This document shows, piece by piece, positions 24,370-34,141 of a DNA stretch of 37,500 nucleotides. The notes beneath the pieces were generated by a model that was given only the letters and a program-made list of their open reading frames with translations, was not told where the DNA came from and did no database searches. Numbering within the stretch: the stretch's first letter is position 1; each line of letters begins with the position of its first letter. The position numbers and the translations under genes are program-made. This DNA is from Conus ventricosus (lineage: Eukaryota; Mollusca; Gastropoda; Neogastropoda; Conidae): contig CM031601.1 in the NCBI GenBank assembly GCA_018398815.1, positions 27,930,071 to 27,967,570 of the forward strand, given 5' to 3'.

Positions 24370-25121
24370 ATCTCGACGCTTAGACAAATATGTAATCCCA
24401 GCAGTCGACTAATCAATCCTGGCGTAATACTTTCAAAGCACACACCTCATGGAACATGGTCATTGTGTGAAAAGCAGAATAGTGTACAGCAGATCTGATC
24501 CTCACGCAAAAGATGAGACAATGTCATGGTGTAAAACATGTCCTCTTTGTCATTTCTTCTTCTTCTACATATTGACGGTCTCTTTCAGACCATAGATCAT
24601 CTTTTTCCCTTACCTCTGTCATTATCATCTTCTTTATTCATTTCTTCCTCTTTTCTACGCTTTCATTTTCTTATTTTCTGCTTCCTCAGTAAGCATGAAT
24701 TTTCTTACTAGCTTTTTTGTGTGTCTTCCTTTTGTTCTTCTCGGGGGCATGGTGTAAAAACGCTATTACCTTATCTATTTCATCCTCAATACAAATATTC
24801 GTAGTCGTAGTCGTATTCTTTTCTCTCTCTTTTTACTGATTTTTTTTCATCTTTCTTTGCTTCCTTCTTACTTTGCTTTCGCCTGATTTCATCAGTTGGT
24901 GTTAAACCAGACATTTTAATTGCAAAAGATTGCATCTTCCATTTTCTTTTGCATGTTAACTCGGGGTTTTGCTCAGTATTTCCACCTTTAATCGGATTCC
25001 AACGTGTCTTTTTTTCCTCGTAGTTTTGTTCTCTTTCTTTCTATTATATTTATATCTTTCTTTATTAATTTCTTTACTCGGTCATTCCTTTGCTTTCTCT
25101 TGTCTTTTGAGTTTCCTCCCT
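24370..25121. other. T-rich spacer of unit copy B, empty sites for Tc1 and LINE
   Basis: Non-coding spacer starting with GACGCTTAGACAAATATG and AATCCCAGCAGTCGACT. The same anchors occur at 28,605-28,645 in copy C and, split by the transposons at 32,659 and 34,256, in copy D. Downstream, GCAGATCTGATCC and AATTGCAAAAGATTGCATC match 28,705 and 29,092. No frame is gene-like. Confidence 0.65.
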
Positions 25122-25154
25122 ATTAATATTATTATCATTATTATTATCATGATT

Positions 25155-25229
<75 letters not shown>

Positions 25230-25231
25230 TT
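25122..25231 (+). repeat. (ATT)n-(ATC)n-(ATT)n trinucleotide microsatellite
   Basis: About 110 bp of ATT and ATC triplets in three blocks. Copy C at 29,330 lacks this expansion, so it arose or expanded in this copy. Confidence 0.97.
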
Positions 25232-25256
25232 ATTTGTGACAATTTACAGTACTTTC

Positions 25257-25277
25257 TTTCTCTCTCTCTCTCTCTCA

Positions 25278-25317
<40 letters not shown>

Positions 25318-25343
25318 ATTTACTCTGTCTCTCTCTCTCATGT

Positions 25344-25397
<54 letters not shown>

Positions 25398-25399
25398 TC
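25257..25399 (+). repeat. (CT)n microsatellite with CTGT units
   Basis: CT tract in two parts with CTGT tetramers between, immediately before module R. Confidence 0.97.
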
Positions 25400-25912
25400 C
25401 AAGCTTTATTATTGATTGGCTTGTTGATGAGCAAAGGAACAAACAACTACTTCAGATGAGGGCCACCAGTGTCATCCAAGCCATGGCCACTTCACTGAAG
25501 AATGTTTTTTTCAATGGATTAAACAGGACTGCACCCTCTTGTACAGCCCATGTTTATGCATCCATAACCCGGAATGGTATACTGAACAAGGGGACGCCAT
25601 TATAGGGCTTTTTTCTGTTTTAACGGATTTGATGGCCCTCCGGCATGGACAGAAAGTGGGCGACGTAAGGATGGATAATTAGAACTCAAACAGGCCTCTC
25701 TTTGAAAACAGGAGCGACTAGGTGTGTCATTACAGTAAGGTGACCTTGTTTACAGGTGTTCTTCTGTCTTTTTCGTCGAACTAATCAAAACGTGCGGGGT
25801 TGGGTGCTTTTGGCAAAGAGATTGCTAGGTATTGACTTTCAAAGGTCAGTCAGGGTTCTTCAGTTGGCTGGAAAGATTTGTAAGGGTAGCTGTCATTCCT
25901 TCACTTCATTTT
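25400..25912 (+). repeat. Module R, full copy (unit copy B)
   Basis: A direct half (25,400-25,621) is shared with module L, and a 3' arm (25,622-25,912) is the inverse of 23,559-23,854. Landmarks: TTGATGAGCAAAGG, GTGTCATCCAAGCCATGG, GATGGCCCTCCGGCATGGAC, AAGGATGGATAATTAGAAC, AAGGTGACCTTGTTTACAGG and CAGTTGGCTGG. It is followed after about 75 bp by the related module R2. Confidence 0.85.
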
Positions 25913-25984
25913 CTCTCTCTCCCTCCTTGCTGCTTGTGCTTCCTCCGCCTTAACAACGAGAGAGATTGAGATCCACTCAGGGCA

Positions 25985-26480
25985 CAGGACATCAACCATA
26001 CTGCCTCTTCCTGACAGCAGAATTGGAGTTTAATCGATCAAACGAAACTGCGCCTCCTCATCAGCCTCTGGTTTCCGCTCCTTAGCCCTCAAATGGTGTG
26101 TTGACCAAGGGGACATGCGGATTTTTATACTTGAGTTACCAGCCGTAGGGCACGAATCAAAAGTGAGCGACGTACGGATGGATAATTAGAACTCTGTAGA
26201 TACTGCCTTTAAAAACGGGAAATAACTGGGGGCGTTGGTACAGTGAGATGAGCAAGTTTTAAGAGTGTTTGGACTTCAGCTTCTGGGCTGTTGATACACT
26301 TTGTGGTTATTCGATGTGTACTTTTGAAAAAGAAGTTATCTGGGGTGTTAATCTGTATAAGGTCAGTCCAATTCATTCATTCACTAGAATGATTTGGCCA
26401 GCGGTATGCAGCAATATATTATTTGAAAATTTTAAAAAGGTAACAACATGCAATCAGAATGTCTTCACTATGGTGTGAAA
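25985..26480 (+). repeat. Module R2, diverged tandem relative of R (copy B)
   Basis: It repeats the landmark order of module R at lower similarity: TTAATCGATCAAACGAAAC, TGTTGACCAAGGGGAC, AGTGAGCGACGTACGG, ATGGATAATTAGAACTC, TGCTTTTG-like ACTTTTGAAAAAG, AAGGTCAGTCC and ACTAGAATGATTTGG. A closer copy is at 36,010-36,500. Non-coding. Confidence 0.7.
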
Positions 26481-27065
26481 GTTCACACTTTCACATGTAT
26501 GCAATACTCTCACTGTAGCCAAGCCCTGTATGACTAGGGAAAAACTTTCCTAGAAGGAAGATCCTGCATAGGTAGACACACACAGCGAGTCTGGAACCTC
26601 CATGTTGGTCAGAGACTAGTTCTCAGCATGCCTCTTCAGATCCCATTTCAAGACCTTCCTGCAGGTATTAGATGGTTTGTACCGTTCTCACCGAGTCGTC
26701 TATTTCAGTTCACACATTACCCCTGCCTTTCAACATTCTTTCTTTCCCGTCCTGTTCCCCCCCCCCCCCCCCCCCCCACCCCCCTCCCATTTTCCTGTCT
26801 ACTTTTCCCCTCTCAAAGTAAAAGGAATGAACAGAGTGTGGGATCCACACAAGAAACAGGCGTGCAGCACGCCGTCAGTGAAATTAACAGTACCAGAACT
26901 AAAAATCTGAATAAACTGCACCGCAACTAAGTAGTTACTGTTGTCAGTAGAGGCAGTGTGTTTTCCCCCATCTTTATGACAGTGTTAGGACGAGTGGCTG
27001 TTGACAGCTCTCTGTGGACTGTCAGTGGTGGAGAAGCGACGATGTGGCTATGTACAGGGAGCCAG
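26480..27065 (+). repeat. Duplicated non-coding segment (copy B), with C tract
   Basis: Collinear with about 36,595-37,240: GACTAGGGAAAAACTTTCC, CAGATCCCATTTCAAG, ATTAGATGGTTTGTACC, a poly-C tract (26,757-26,778), CTGTCTACTTTTCCCCTC, GCGTGCAGCACGCCGTCAGT, TGACAGTGTTAGGACGAGTG and TGACAGCTCTCTGTGG. Short frames in the two copies are not conserved as proteins. The single unit at about 27,030-27,060 corresponds to the minisatellite expanded at 37,224. Confidence 0.75.
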
Positions 27066-27199
27066 ACTGAGTAACATAGAAGTAATGCCTCTCTACTGAG
27101 GGTGGTGGGGGGGGGATAGGTGAGTAAGGATTTGGGGAACAGAAGACACGATGATAGAAATTAATCTAAAAAAGAAATTAATGCAGAAGCACAAATGTT

Positions 27200-27386
<187 letters not shown>

Positions 27387-27439
27387 TGTCATTTTCAAGT
27401 GATGTGCGAGGGAAGGCTGGAGGGCATGAATGGAAGGAA

Positions 27440-27483
27440 AATCTCTCTCTTTCTCTCTCCTCTCCCTCCCTCCCTCTCTCTCT

Positions 27484-27514
<31 letters not shown>

Positions 27515-27541
27515 CCTCCCTCTCTCTCTCCCTCCCTCTCT

Positions 27542-27604
<63 letters not shown>

Positions 27605-27634
27605 CCTTCTCTCTCTCTTTCTCTCCTCTCTCCT

Positions 27635-27684
<50 letters not shown>

Positions 27685-27770
27685 CCTCCCTCTCTCTCTC
27701 TCTTTCTCTCTCTCTCCCTCCCTCCCTCTCTCTCCCTCTCTCCCTCTCTCTCTCTCTCACTCTCTCTCCC
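27440..27770 (+). repeat. Long (CT)n / (CCTC)n microsatellite
   Basis: About 330 bp of CT with CCTC interruptions. It accounts for the longest open frames in the window (about 260 codons on either strand), which are translated microsatellite and not genes. Confidence 0.97.
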
Positions 27771-27779
27771 TTTGTTTTC

Positions 27780-27988
27780 CAAGCTTTCCTTCTTTTTGGT
27801 TCCCGTGTTAATGAGCAAAGTAAACAACCACCCACTTCTGGTTTGAACCATCAGTGTCATCCATGCCATGGCTGCTTCAGCCAGGAATTTCTTCTTTTTT
27901 TTTCAATGGATCAAAGAGAACTGTGCCCCCACCTACAGCTCCTGTTTCCACTCTCTTTACTCCACCGTGCGTGGTATGCAGAACAAGG
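27780..27988 (+). repeat. Module L, direct half (unit copy C)
   Basis: Matches 23,345-23,558: TTTTTGGTTCCCGTG, TAATGAGCAAAGTAAAC, CACTTCTGGTTTGAACCAT, GTGTCATCCATGCCATGG, AGCTCCTGTTTCC and GCAGAACAAGGG. Confidence 0.85.
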
Positions 27989-28280
27989 GAAATGAAGCGA
28001 AGGAATGGAAACTACTCCTACAAGATCGTTCCAGCCAACCAAAGAAAACTGACTCGCCTTTGAAAGTCAACACCCCAAACAATCTCGTTTTCAAAAGCAC
28101 CCACGTCCACAGGTTTTAATCAATTCAGACGCCGAAGACCGAAGAAGACTGGTAACATTGTCACCGTACTGTAACAAACACCTCGGTCGATCCTGTTTAC
28201 AAAGGCAGGCCCGTTACAATTCTAATTATCTACCCTTACATCACCCACTTTCCGTTCGTGCTGGAGAGCCGTCATCTGTT
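27989..28280 (-). repeat. Module L, inverted arm (~292 bp, copy C)
   Basis: Direct match to 23,559-23,854 and inverse of 29,614-29,907. The minus strand reads TAATTAGAATTGTAACGGG, GACAATGTTACC, TCTTCTTCGGTC and TTGACTTTCAAAGGCGAGTC, matching the right arm of the same copy. Confidence 0.88.
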
Positions 28281-28292
28281 AAAAACAGAAAT

Positions 28293-28319
28293 ATCTCTCT
28301 CTCTCCCTCTCCTCTCTCT

Positions 28320-28378
<59 letters not shown>

Positions 28379-28383
28379 TGCGC

Positions 28384-28432
<49 letters not shown>
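28293..28432 (+). repeat. Compound microsatellite (CT)n-(GT)n-(GCGCGT)-(GA)n, copy C
   Basis: Same order as at 23,865: CT, then about 50 bp of GT ending GCGCGTGCGCGTG, then about 45 bp of GA. Complementary CT and GA ends flank a Z-prone centre. Confidence 0.95.
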
Positions 28433-28435
<3 letters not shown>

Positions 28436-29345
28436 AGGGAGAGAGATTCGCTGACAGACAGGTAGACTGCCAGACGTTTAGCAGTATATGCAAGTGCATA
28501 GGCATCAAATCGAAGAAATAGTAAACGTGAAGATATTTGAGCTGAAGAGAGAGAGAGAAAGAGACAGACAGACAGACAGAGACAGAGAGTCAGAGAGAGA
28601 TCTCGAAGCCTGGACTAATATGCAATCCCAGCAGTCGACTTATCAATCCTGGTGTGATACTCCCATGGTACATGCTCATTGTGTGAAAAGCTGAATGGTG
28701 TACAGCAGATCTGATCCTCACGCAAAAGAGAGGACAGAGTGATTGTGTAAAACATGTTCTCTCTCCGTCATCGTTGTCTTCTTCTACATTTTGATGGTCT
28801 CTTTCAGACCATCAACCATCTTTGCTCCCTTGCCTGTCGTCATCATCTTCTTCATTATTCACTTGTTCCTAACTGTTCTTTGTGTGTTGTTTTTTTTTTA
28901 ATGTTCTTGATGGCATGGTGTAAAAAGAAAAAAAGCTATCACCTTATACATTTTACCTCAATAAAAATATTCGTATTGGTGTTCGTGTTCTTTTCTCTCT
29001 CTCTCTTTGCAGTGTTTTTATCTTTCTTTGCTACCTTTTTACTTTTCTTTTGCCTATTTTCATCAGTTGGTGTTCTTAAACCACACATTTAAATTGCAAA
29101 TAATTGCATCTACCTTTTTGTTTTACATTTGAAGTCGAGTTTTTTGCTCAGTGTGTTCACTTTTTTCTCAGACTTAGCGTATCTTTTTTTACCATGTATA
29201 TTTTTCGCTTCCTTTATTGTATATTTCTTTTGTTCTTTATTCATTTGTTTATGCATTCTTTTTTTCCCTTCTCTTCTCTTTTGAGTTTCCTCTTCACGAA
29301 AATTACTTTTTTGTTGTGTTTTAATGTATGACAATCTACAGTACA

Positions 29346-29346
<1 letters not shown>
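28433..29346. other. T-rich spacer of unit copy C, no gene seen
   Basis: Non-coding spacer matching 24,210-25,255 of copy B (GCTGACAGACAGGTAG, AGCAGTCGACTTATCAATCC, GTACAGCAGATCTGATCC, CATCAGTTGGTGTT). A short GA/GACA tract lies at 28,545-28,600. Confidence 0.65.

Positions 29347-29381
<35 letters not shown>
29347..29381 (+). repeat. (CT)n microsatellite
   Basis: A pure CT tract of about 35 bp immediately before module R. Confidence 0.97.
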
Positions 29382-29382
<1 letters not shown>

Positions 29383-29384
29383 AA

Positions 29385-29907
29385 GCTTTATCGCCTGTTG
29401 ATTCGCTTGTTGATGAGCAAGCAAAATAAACGACTGCGTCAGGTGAGGACCCACGGCGTCATCCAAGCCATGGCCGCTTCACTGTGGAATGTTGTTTTTT
29501 TTCATGGATCAAACAGGACTGTGCACTCTCCTACGGCTCATGTGTCTGCTCCTTTGACTGGGAATGGTATACTGACCAAGGGGACGCCATTACAGGGCTT
29601 TTTGTTTCTATTTCAACGGGAGTTAATGGCCCTCCGGCATGGACAGAAAGTGGGCGACGTAAGGATGGATAATTAGAACTCAAACAGACCCGCCTTTGAA
29701 AACAGGAGCGACTAGGTGTGTCATTACAGTAAGGTGACCTTGTTTACAGGTGTTCTTCTGTCTGTTTCGTCTGAACTAATTAAAACTTGTGAGGTCGGGT
29801 GCTTTTGGCAAAGAGATTGCTAGGTGTTGACTTTCAAAGGTCAGTCAGGGTTCTTCAGTTGGCTGGAGAGATCTTGTAGGGGTAGGTGTCATTCCTTCAC
29901 TTCATTC
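29385..29907 (+). repeat. Module R, full copy (unit copy C)
   Basis: Very similar to 25,400-25,912: TTGTTGATGAGCAAGC, GTCATCCAAGCCATGGCC, AACTGACC-like TATACTGACCAAGGGGACG, CCCTCCGGCATGGACAGAAA, GGATGGATAATTAGAACTC and GTAAGGTGACCTTGTTTACA. The 3' arm (29,614-29,907) is the inverse of 27,989-28,280. It is followed by the 31-bp minisatellite at 30,160, as in the copies near the start of the window. Confidence 0.85.
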
Positions 29908-29984
29908 TCTCTCACCCTCCTTGTTGCTTGTGTTTCCCTCCCCTTAACAACGACAGAGACTGAGATCCACTCAGGGGACAGAAC

Positions 29985-30159
29985 TTGGAAGAACACATTT
30001 TGTTTGAACGTTCGTTGTAGTTCGTTGCAACTCAGGGTTTTTTTTATCCTTTTCATTTTTCTTTCTTTCTTTTTCTTCTTCTTTAGTCTTTGTTGTTGTC
30101 GTTGCATTTTTTGGAACCATTGGTTAGACAGTGGAATTTGAAAGCAATTAATCGAATAA
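29985..30159. other. Short spacer, no gene seen
   Basis: Between module R and the minisatellite. GGAAGAACACATTTTGTTTG resembles GTGAAGAACGAG near 200, in line with the shared R-plus-minisatellite arrangement. Confidence 0.5.
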
Positions 30160-30375
30160 GATTATGGATTTCATACATTAATTCAAATCAGCTAAAAGGT
30201 TTTAGTATATATTAGTTCAGGTTATGGTTTTATATTGATAGATCAAGTCAGATGAGGGTCTCGTTGCAATTGCTCGAATCAGATCGTGATTATCTGGCGA
30301 TTGATCAGATCAAAAGAAGGTTTATAACTAAAGACCAAATTAGATCATTGTGTTGTAGTGTTCACGCGATTGTGA
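30160..30375 (+). repeat. Degenerate 31-bp minisatellite, locus 3
   Basis: About seven units with lengths 31, 29, 31, 31, 31, 30 and a partial. Unit starts read AGATTATGG, AGCTAAAAGG, AGGTTATGG, AGATGAGGG, AGATCGTGA, AAAAGAAGG and AGATCATTG; ends read AAATC or similar. The regular 31-bp phase makes this the clearest of the three loci. Confidence 0.8.
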
Positions 30376-30553
30376 AACCTACCTGCGTGTTATATGAAAG
30401 AAACGGAAAACCGCGCACTCATGGAAACAAAACAGGTTTTTAAACAATAAAGAGAAAGAGAAGGAATCAAATTACAACAACAACAAAAGAAATTCTACAA
30501 TAAAAGTAGATTATATCCAACTGGTCGTTCTAAGAATGGAAAAGTCAAAGGTT

Positions 30554-30562
30554 AACTGTGAC
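30554..30562 (+). repeat. Left 9-bp target-site duplication of the MULE
   Basis: AACTGTGAC here is repeated exactly at 32,556-32,564, immediately outside the two ends of the inverted-repeat element. Nine base pairs is the typical target duplication of Mutator-like elements. Confidence 0.88.
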
Positions 30563-30569
30563 GGTGACA

Positions 30570-30679
30570 TCCCATTTGGTCTACTCCCATTTGGTCTACT
30601 CCCATTTCGTCTACTTCCCATGTGGTCTACTCCATTTCGTCTATTTCCATACTGACCACCATTCCCATTTCATCTACTT
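30570..30679 (+). repeat. Left subterminal array of 15-bp units (MULE TIR)
   Basis: The first three units, TCCCATTTGGTCTAC (twice) and TCCCATTTCGTCTAC, are nearly perfect. The next four diverge or carry a 1-2-bp indel. They vary mainly at the S in CCCATTTSGTCTAC. Confidence 0.92.
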
Positions 30680-30803
30680 TTCCCTTTTTGACACAAAGTA
30701 GAGACACAAGTACACACACAAAATGCCAGAGATATTTAGAATGTAGAATTTTATTTTAAAATAGTTTTAAAATAACATGTAGATTTAAAACAAAATATAT
30801 ACC

Positions 30804-32163
30804 TTACAGGCCACATAACAGAGAAACTGATTCCATGAAATCAGCGATGCTCAGCTTCCCCTCAGTGAACTTGGTTTGCAGACGCTTGATCCTCCTGTTC
30901 ATGCGCTGCCACTTGGCTCGCTTCCTCACAGGGAGACCACCAGTCCGAAGTTGGAGAATCTTCACCTCGGATACCGCCTCCTCCTTTTTCAAGATTGCGA
31001 CCAGCTGGTAGATGTTGGGATGGTCACGACCAGCTAGACGGATGAGTCGGTTGTGCCATCCTTCCAGACGGTTGTTGGTGCGGTCCCCTGAAGACTCCCA
31101 GTGGTTCCACTGGGCCACAGGGAAGTCTTTCATCCAAGTCGAGGAGAAGTAGGCGATGAAGGCTTCGGCAGGGGGAGAACCATCAGAGAGGTTGAGTCGC
31201 ATGGTACACCATGCGAGTCTGACGTTGGCTGGAGGAAGGAACGCCAGGGCAGCAGAGTGCTTCACGAGAGTGCGGACTCCTCATTCTCCCTGTACATAAC
31301 CACATGACCACGATCTGTACCCACCGCCACAAGCACTGCGCAAAGTGGAAGAAGCACCCTTTGACATCACTACCAGAAAGTGGAGGCGCACAGACTGCAG
31401 CAAAGCCCTCTCAAAGTCGACAAGGACGCGTGGAGGTTGGAGAGTGATGTTCAGGTCCTGTAGTGCTTCTTGATGATAGTGAAGAACCTGTTGTACGTCT
31501 CCCTGGACTTGTTGGGAGCAAGGCGTAGACTGCAGGAAACTGCTGCTCATCGATGATGATGTTGATGGTGAACAGTTGGTAGAAGAGACGCGGACAGACT
31601 CCGAAGGTTCCATCCATGTAGAGGCTCTCAGCAGTGGACAGCCGCTGAAGCATGGTGTCCTGTGGCAAAAATCAGTATTTTGTCACCAGCACCATCAGAT
31701 CGTAGGAGGAAGCGCTGCCCTGATGCAGTCTGAGACCACTCTCCATCAAGTTGACATCACTGCGTTCCTTCGGTAGGGGAGGGTTATTCTTCAGGCGGTT
31801 ACGGTAGAGCGAAGACTTCAGACTGGAGAAGGTGGGCAAGGTAGCGGCCACATCCGTAGCCTCTTCAGCCACTTGACCAAGGGCGTTGTTGTACAACTCA
31901 GGGATGGGTGCTGTCTTCTCCCTAACTTCCTTCCTGAGTTGCCCCTTAATCTTCTCCACCACGTTGTCGGCACGGTCTTCTGCATGGGTATGAGGCTTTC
32001 TGCTCTTGACTTCTTCTGCTTGAGTTGACACACATGCCTGGACAGGACGGTCGTGGCATCTCCAGTAGATGCATCCAGTGTTCTTGTCCTTCCTGTTGAC
32101 TTGGTATCTGTAGCCCTCAAGTAGCAGAACACGGCCTCCGCGCTGAGTAGTTGTGAACTCCAT
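30804..32163 (-). pseudogene. MULE transposase with FLYWCH zinc finger, disrupted
   Basis: Mutator-type DDE transposase, which would bind the element ends and catalyse cut-and-paste transposition in the nucleus. The start is the ATG at 32,163, just inside the right TIR. Residues 10-62 form a FLYWCH-type zinc finger with GYRYQV, YWRC and ligands C36, C44, H58 and H60. After about residue 163 an in-frame TGA (31,672-31,674) interrupts the frame. The core follows: MDGTFGVCPRLFYQLFTI (first catalytic Asp near 31,614), then NKSRETYNRFF in a shifted frame, VLVDFERAL (second Asp near 31,418) in another, GCFFHFAQCLWR (about 31,325-31,360) in another, and RTNNRLEGWHNRL (about 31,045-31,082) in an open stretch that ends at 30,804. 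About four frame changes, each explained by loss of one base, plus the stop, make it non-functional as written. Typical family lengths are about 450-550 residues, so the span is nearly full length. Confidence 0.88.
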
Positions 32164-32420
32164 GGTAGATTAGCAGGCTATGTATGACAGAGATCAGACT
32201 GACTCTTTTATACGCATCATGAGTAGCTACTTACATGTGTGAATTGCTTAACACTTGTCACTTTTTGGCAGATGTGATAGTGTTTTTATGGTGTTACAGC
32301 AGCAGCTGAATAACAACTCAAGAGTTGTTAAGTGCTCAACACTTGCCACTTGTTGGCTAGGAATGGAAAGTGTGGTCATTCTTATAAATAAAAATCTTGC
32401 AATATTTGGTCTACAAAATA

Positions 32421-32555
32421 GGAGTAGACGAAATGGGAAATGATGTCATATGGTAGGTAGACGAAATGGGAGTAGACCAAATGGGAGTAGACCAAATGGG
32501 AATTTTTCCTTGCTACGAAATGGGAATTTCTGAGTAGGCGAAATGGGAGTAGACC
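32421..32555 (-). repeat. Right subterminal array of 15-bp units (MULE TIR)
   Basis: Units read GTAGACSAAATGGGA on the plus strand, the reverse complement of the left array. There are about six copies, two of them interrupted by short unrelated inserts (after 32,438 and near 32,500). A single forward unit, TTTGGTCTAC, sits just inside at about 32,405-32,414. Confidence 0.92.
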
Positions 32556-32564
32556 AACTGTGAC
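32556..32564 (+). repeat. Right 9-bp target-site duplication of the MULE
   Basis: AACTGTGAC, identical to 30,554-30,562. Unique flanking sequence follows at once. Confidence 0.88.
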
Positions 32565-32658
32565 ATACCCCCGACAAACAAGAAATGTACACCAAGATGT
32601 TCGTTAAACTGTGTGTGTGCGTGTGTGTGTGTGTAATCTCAAACCTTAGACAAATATA

Positions 32659-32684
32659 CTGACTTCCATAAAAAAACGCGAAAA
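32659..32684 (+). repeat. Left TIR of the Tc1-like element
   Basis: 26 bp beginning CTGACTTCCATAAAAA and ending CGCGAAAA. It is an exact inverse of 34,142-34,167. Confidence 0.95.
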
Positions 32685-32853
32685 CAAAACAAGCTGAAGG
32701 TTGGGGGTGAATTTTATTGGTCACAATTGTGCAGAGTGGAAGCAAGAATTCAACGTGATTTGATTCATTACACCGGTAATGTGTGAAAATGTCATCAGCA
32801 ATATGTCTTTTGTGTGGAAAATCCAAGGTCACGTGACAAACCAGCTTGAAGTC

Positions 32854-33891
32854 CTAATACCGTGTGTGGCCACCATTTGCATTGACAACTGCTTGACACC
32901 TGCGGCTCATTGAGTGGACCAGGTGGTTGATGCGTCCCCTTGGCACACCAGCCCACACATGGACGATGGCCTGGTGAAGTTGAGCCGCTGTTGCTGGTCG
33001 TGGACGCAGGAGGTCCAACCGTCTGCCAAGTTCATCCCAAAAATGTTCTATTGGGTTTAAATCGGGACCGAGGGCTGGCCAGGGCAGCACATTGGCGTTG
33101 TTATGCTGAAGAAATTGCTGGGTGGCCCTGGTGGTGTGTGGTCTTGCATTGTCCTGTTGAAATGTCCAGTTTGGGTGTTGCGCAAAAAAAGGATCGATAT
33201 GGGGTCTGAGCACCTGGTTGATGTAGCGCTGTGCATTGACACCCTGTCCGCGACCAGGACCAATGTTCTGAAAGATGACTGGTCCTATGGCGTGGTTAAT
33301 GCCAATTGCACCCCATATCATAACGTTCGGGCCTCCCCAGGGGTTCCGCTCTACCACACAGGAGTCAGCATAGCGTTCACCAGGTCGACGCCATATTCTG
33401 ACACGACCGTCAGCCATGTCAATACAAAAACGGCTCTCATCTGAGAACAGTATGCGTCCCCACTGCTGCCTGTGCCAGTTGATTCAGGCTTGTGCCCACT
33501 GCAGCCTGTCCTGCCGGTGTCTTGGTGTCAGTACCGGACCTCTGTGAGGACGCCTACATGCCAGCCCGTTCTCCTGAAGATGCCGCCGCATAGTGTTGAG
33601 GCTGATTCGTTGCTGGAGATTCCCAGGCACCTGTCGAGCAGTGTTAAAGGCTGTTTGCCGCCTGTCCCGCAGATGGGTTCGAACAAGATGGCGATCCTCT
33701 CTTTGTGTGGTGACCCAAGGACGGCCTGGCCGGGGACGATCATCAGTGGTACCAGTGACTCGCATGCGGTGCTGCAGACGATAGATGGTTGAGATGTGGA
33801 CGTTAAAGATGTTGGCGACCTGCCTGGCATCCACACCAGCCTCCAGATGGCCTAGGGCACGATTGCGTTCCTCTGCTCGTAGTCTTGGCAT
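32854..33891 (-). pseudogene. Tc1-family transposase, 345 codons with one in-frame stop
   Basis: A DD34E transposase, which cuts and pastes its own element at TA sites. The start is the ATG at 33,891 (MPRLRAEERNRAL), giving 345 codons, the usual family length. The frame is open further upstream to 34,206, but that part lies in the 5' region and TIR. Residues 1-50 form the paired-type helix-turn-helix (DARQVANIFNVHISTIYRLQ), and GRPW at 56-59 corresponds to the GRPR linker motif. The catalytic triad is D151 (FSDESRF), D247 (QQDNARPH) and E282 (NPIEHFWDEL), with exactly 34 residues between D247 and E282. The only defect seen is TGA at codon 136 (33,484-33,486), between WAQA and INWHRQQW. A CGA-to-TGA transition is one simple explanation. 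Otherwise it is complete and recent-looking, but formally a pseudogene unless the stop is a sequencing error or read through. Confidence 0.93.
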
Positions 33892-34141
33892 CTCTGTAGC
33901 GCTCAGACGGCAAGTCGTTACCTGAACCTTGTAGCGCGGCTTTATAAAGGCTGCATGCCTGTGTACTTGTCGCTGGTTAACTTTGCTCTGCATGGTGTGC
34001 ACGTGCCTCACATGCAGCAACCAGTTTGCCATTTTTGTTGACCCTCCAATGCCGGGAATGATGTGTTGCTCACACAATTTTTTCACTGCACGTGAGTCTT
34101 GGACCCAAACAACTTGCCACAATGGTTCAATATTGTTCAAA

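Larger units (their letters stand above)
30563..32555 (-). mobile_element. Mutator-like DNA transposon (MULE), 1,993 bp
   Basis: Bounded by exact 9-bp direct repeats (AACTGTGAC). Both ends begin GGT and carry oppositely oriented arrays of a 15-bp unit, TCCCATTTGGTCTAC: about seven units at 30,570-30,679 and about six in reverse orientation at 32,421-32,555. The interior encodes, on the minus strand, a decayed transposase with a FLYWCH zinc finger and MULE core motifs. Size, target duplication and protein agree with a Mutator-like element. The coding region is broken, so this copy is probably non-autonomous now, but near-complete ends mean it could be mobilised in trans if a functional relative exists (inference). 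Confidence 0.9.

Noticed and set aside
31101..31307. A plus-strand frame opposite the MULE transposase
   Set aside because: It is an antisense shadow of the transposase coding strand, with no independent features.
32940..33444. Plus-strand frames opposite the Tc1 transposase
   Set aside because: They are antisense shadows of the conserved transposase frame.
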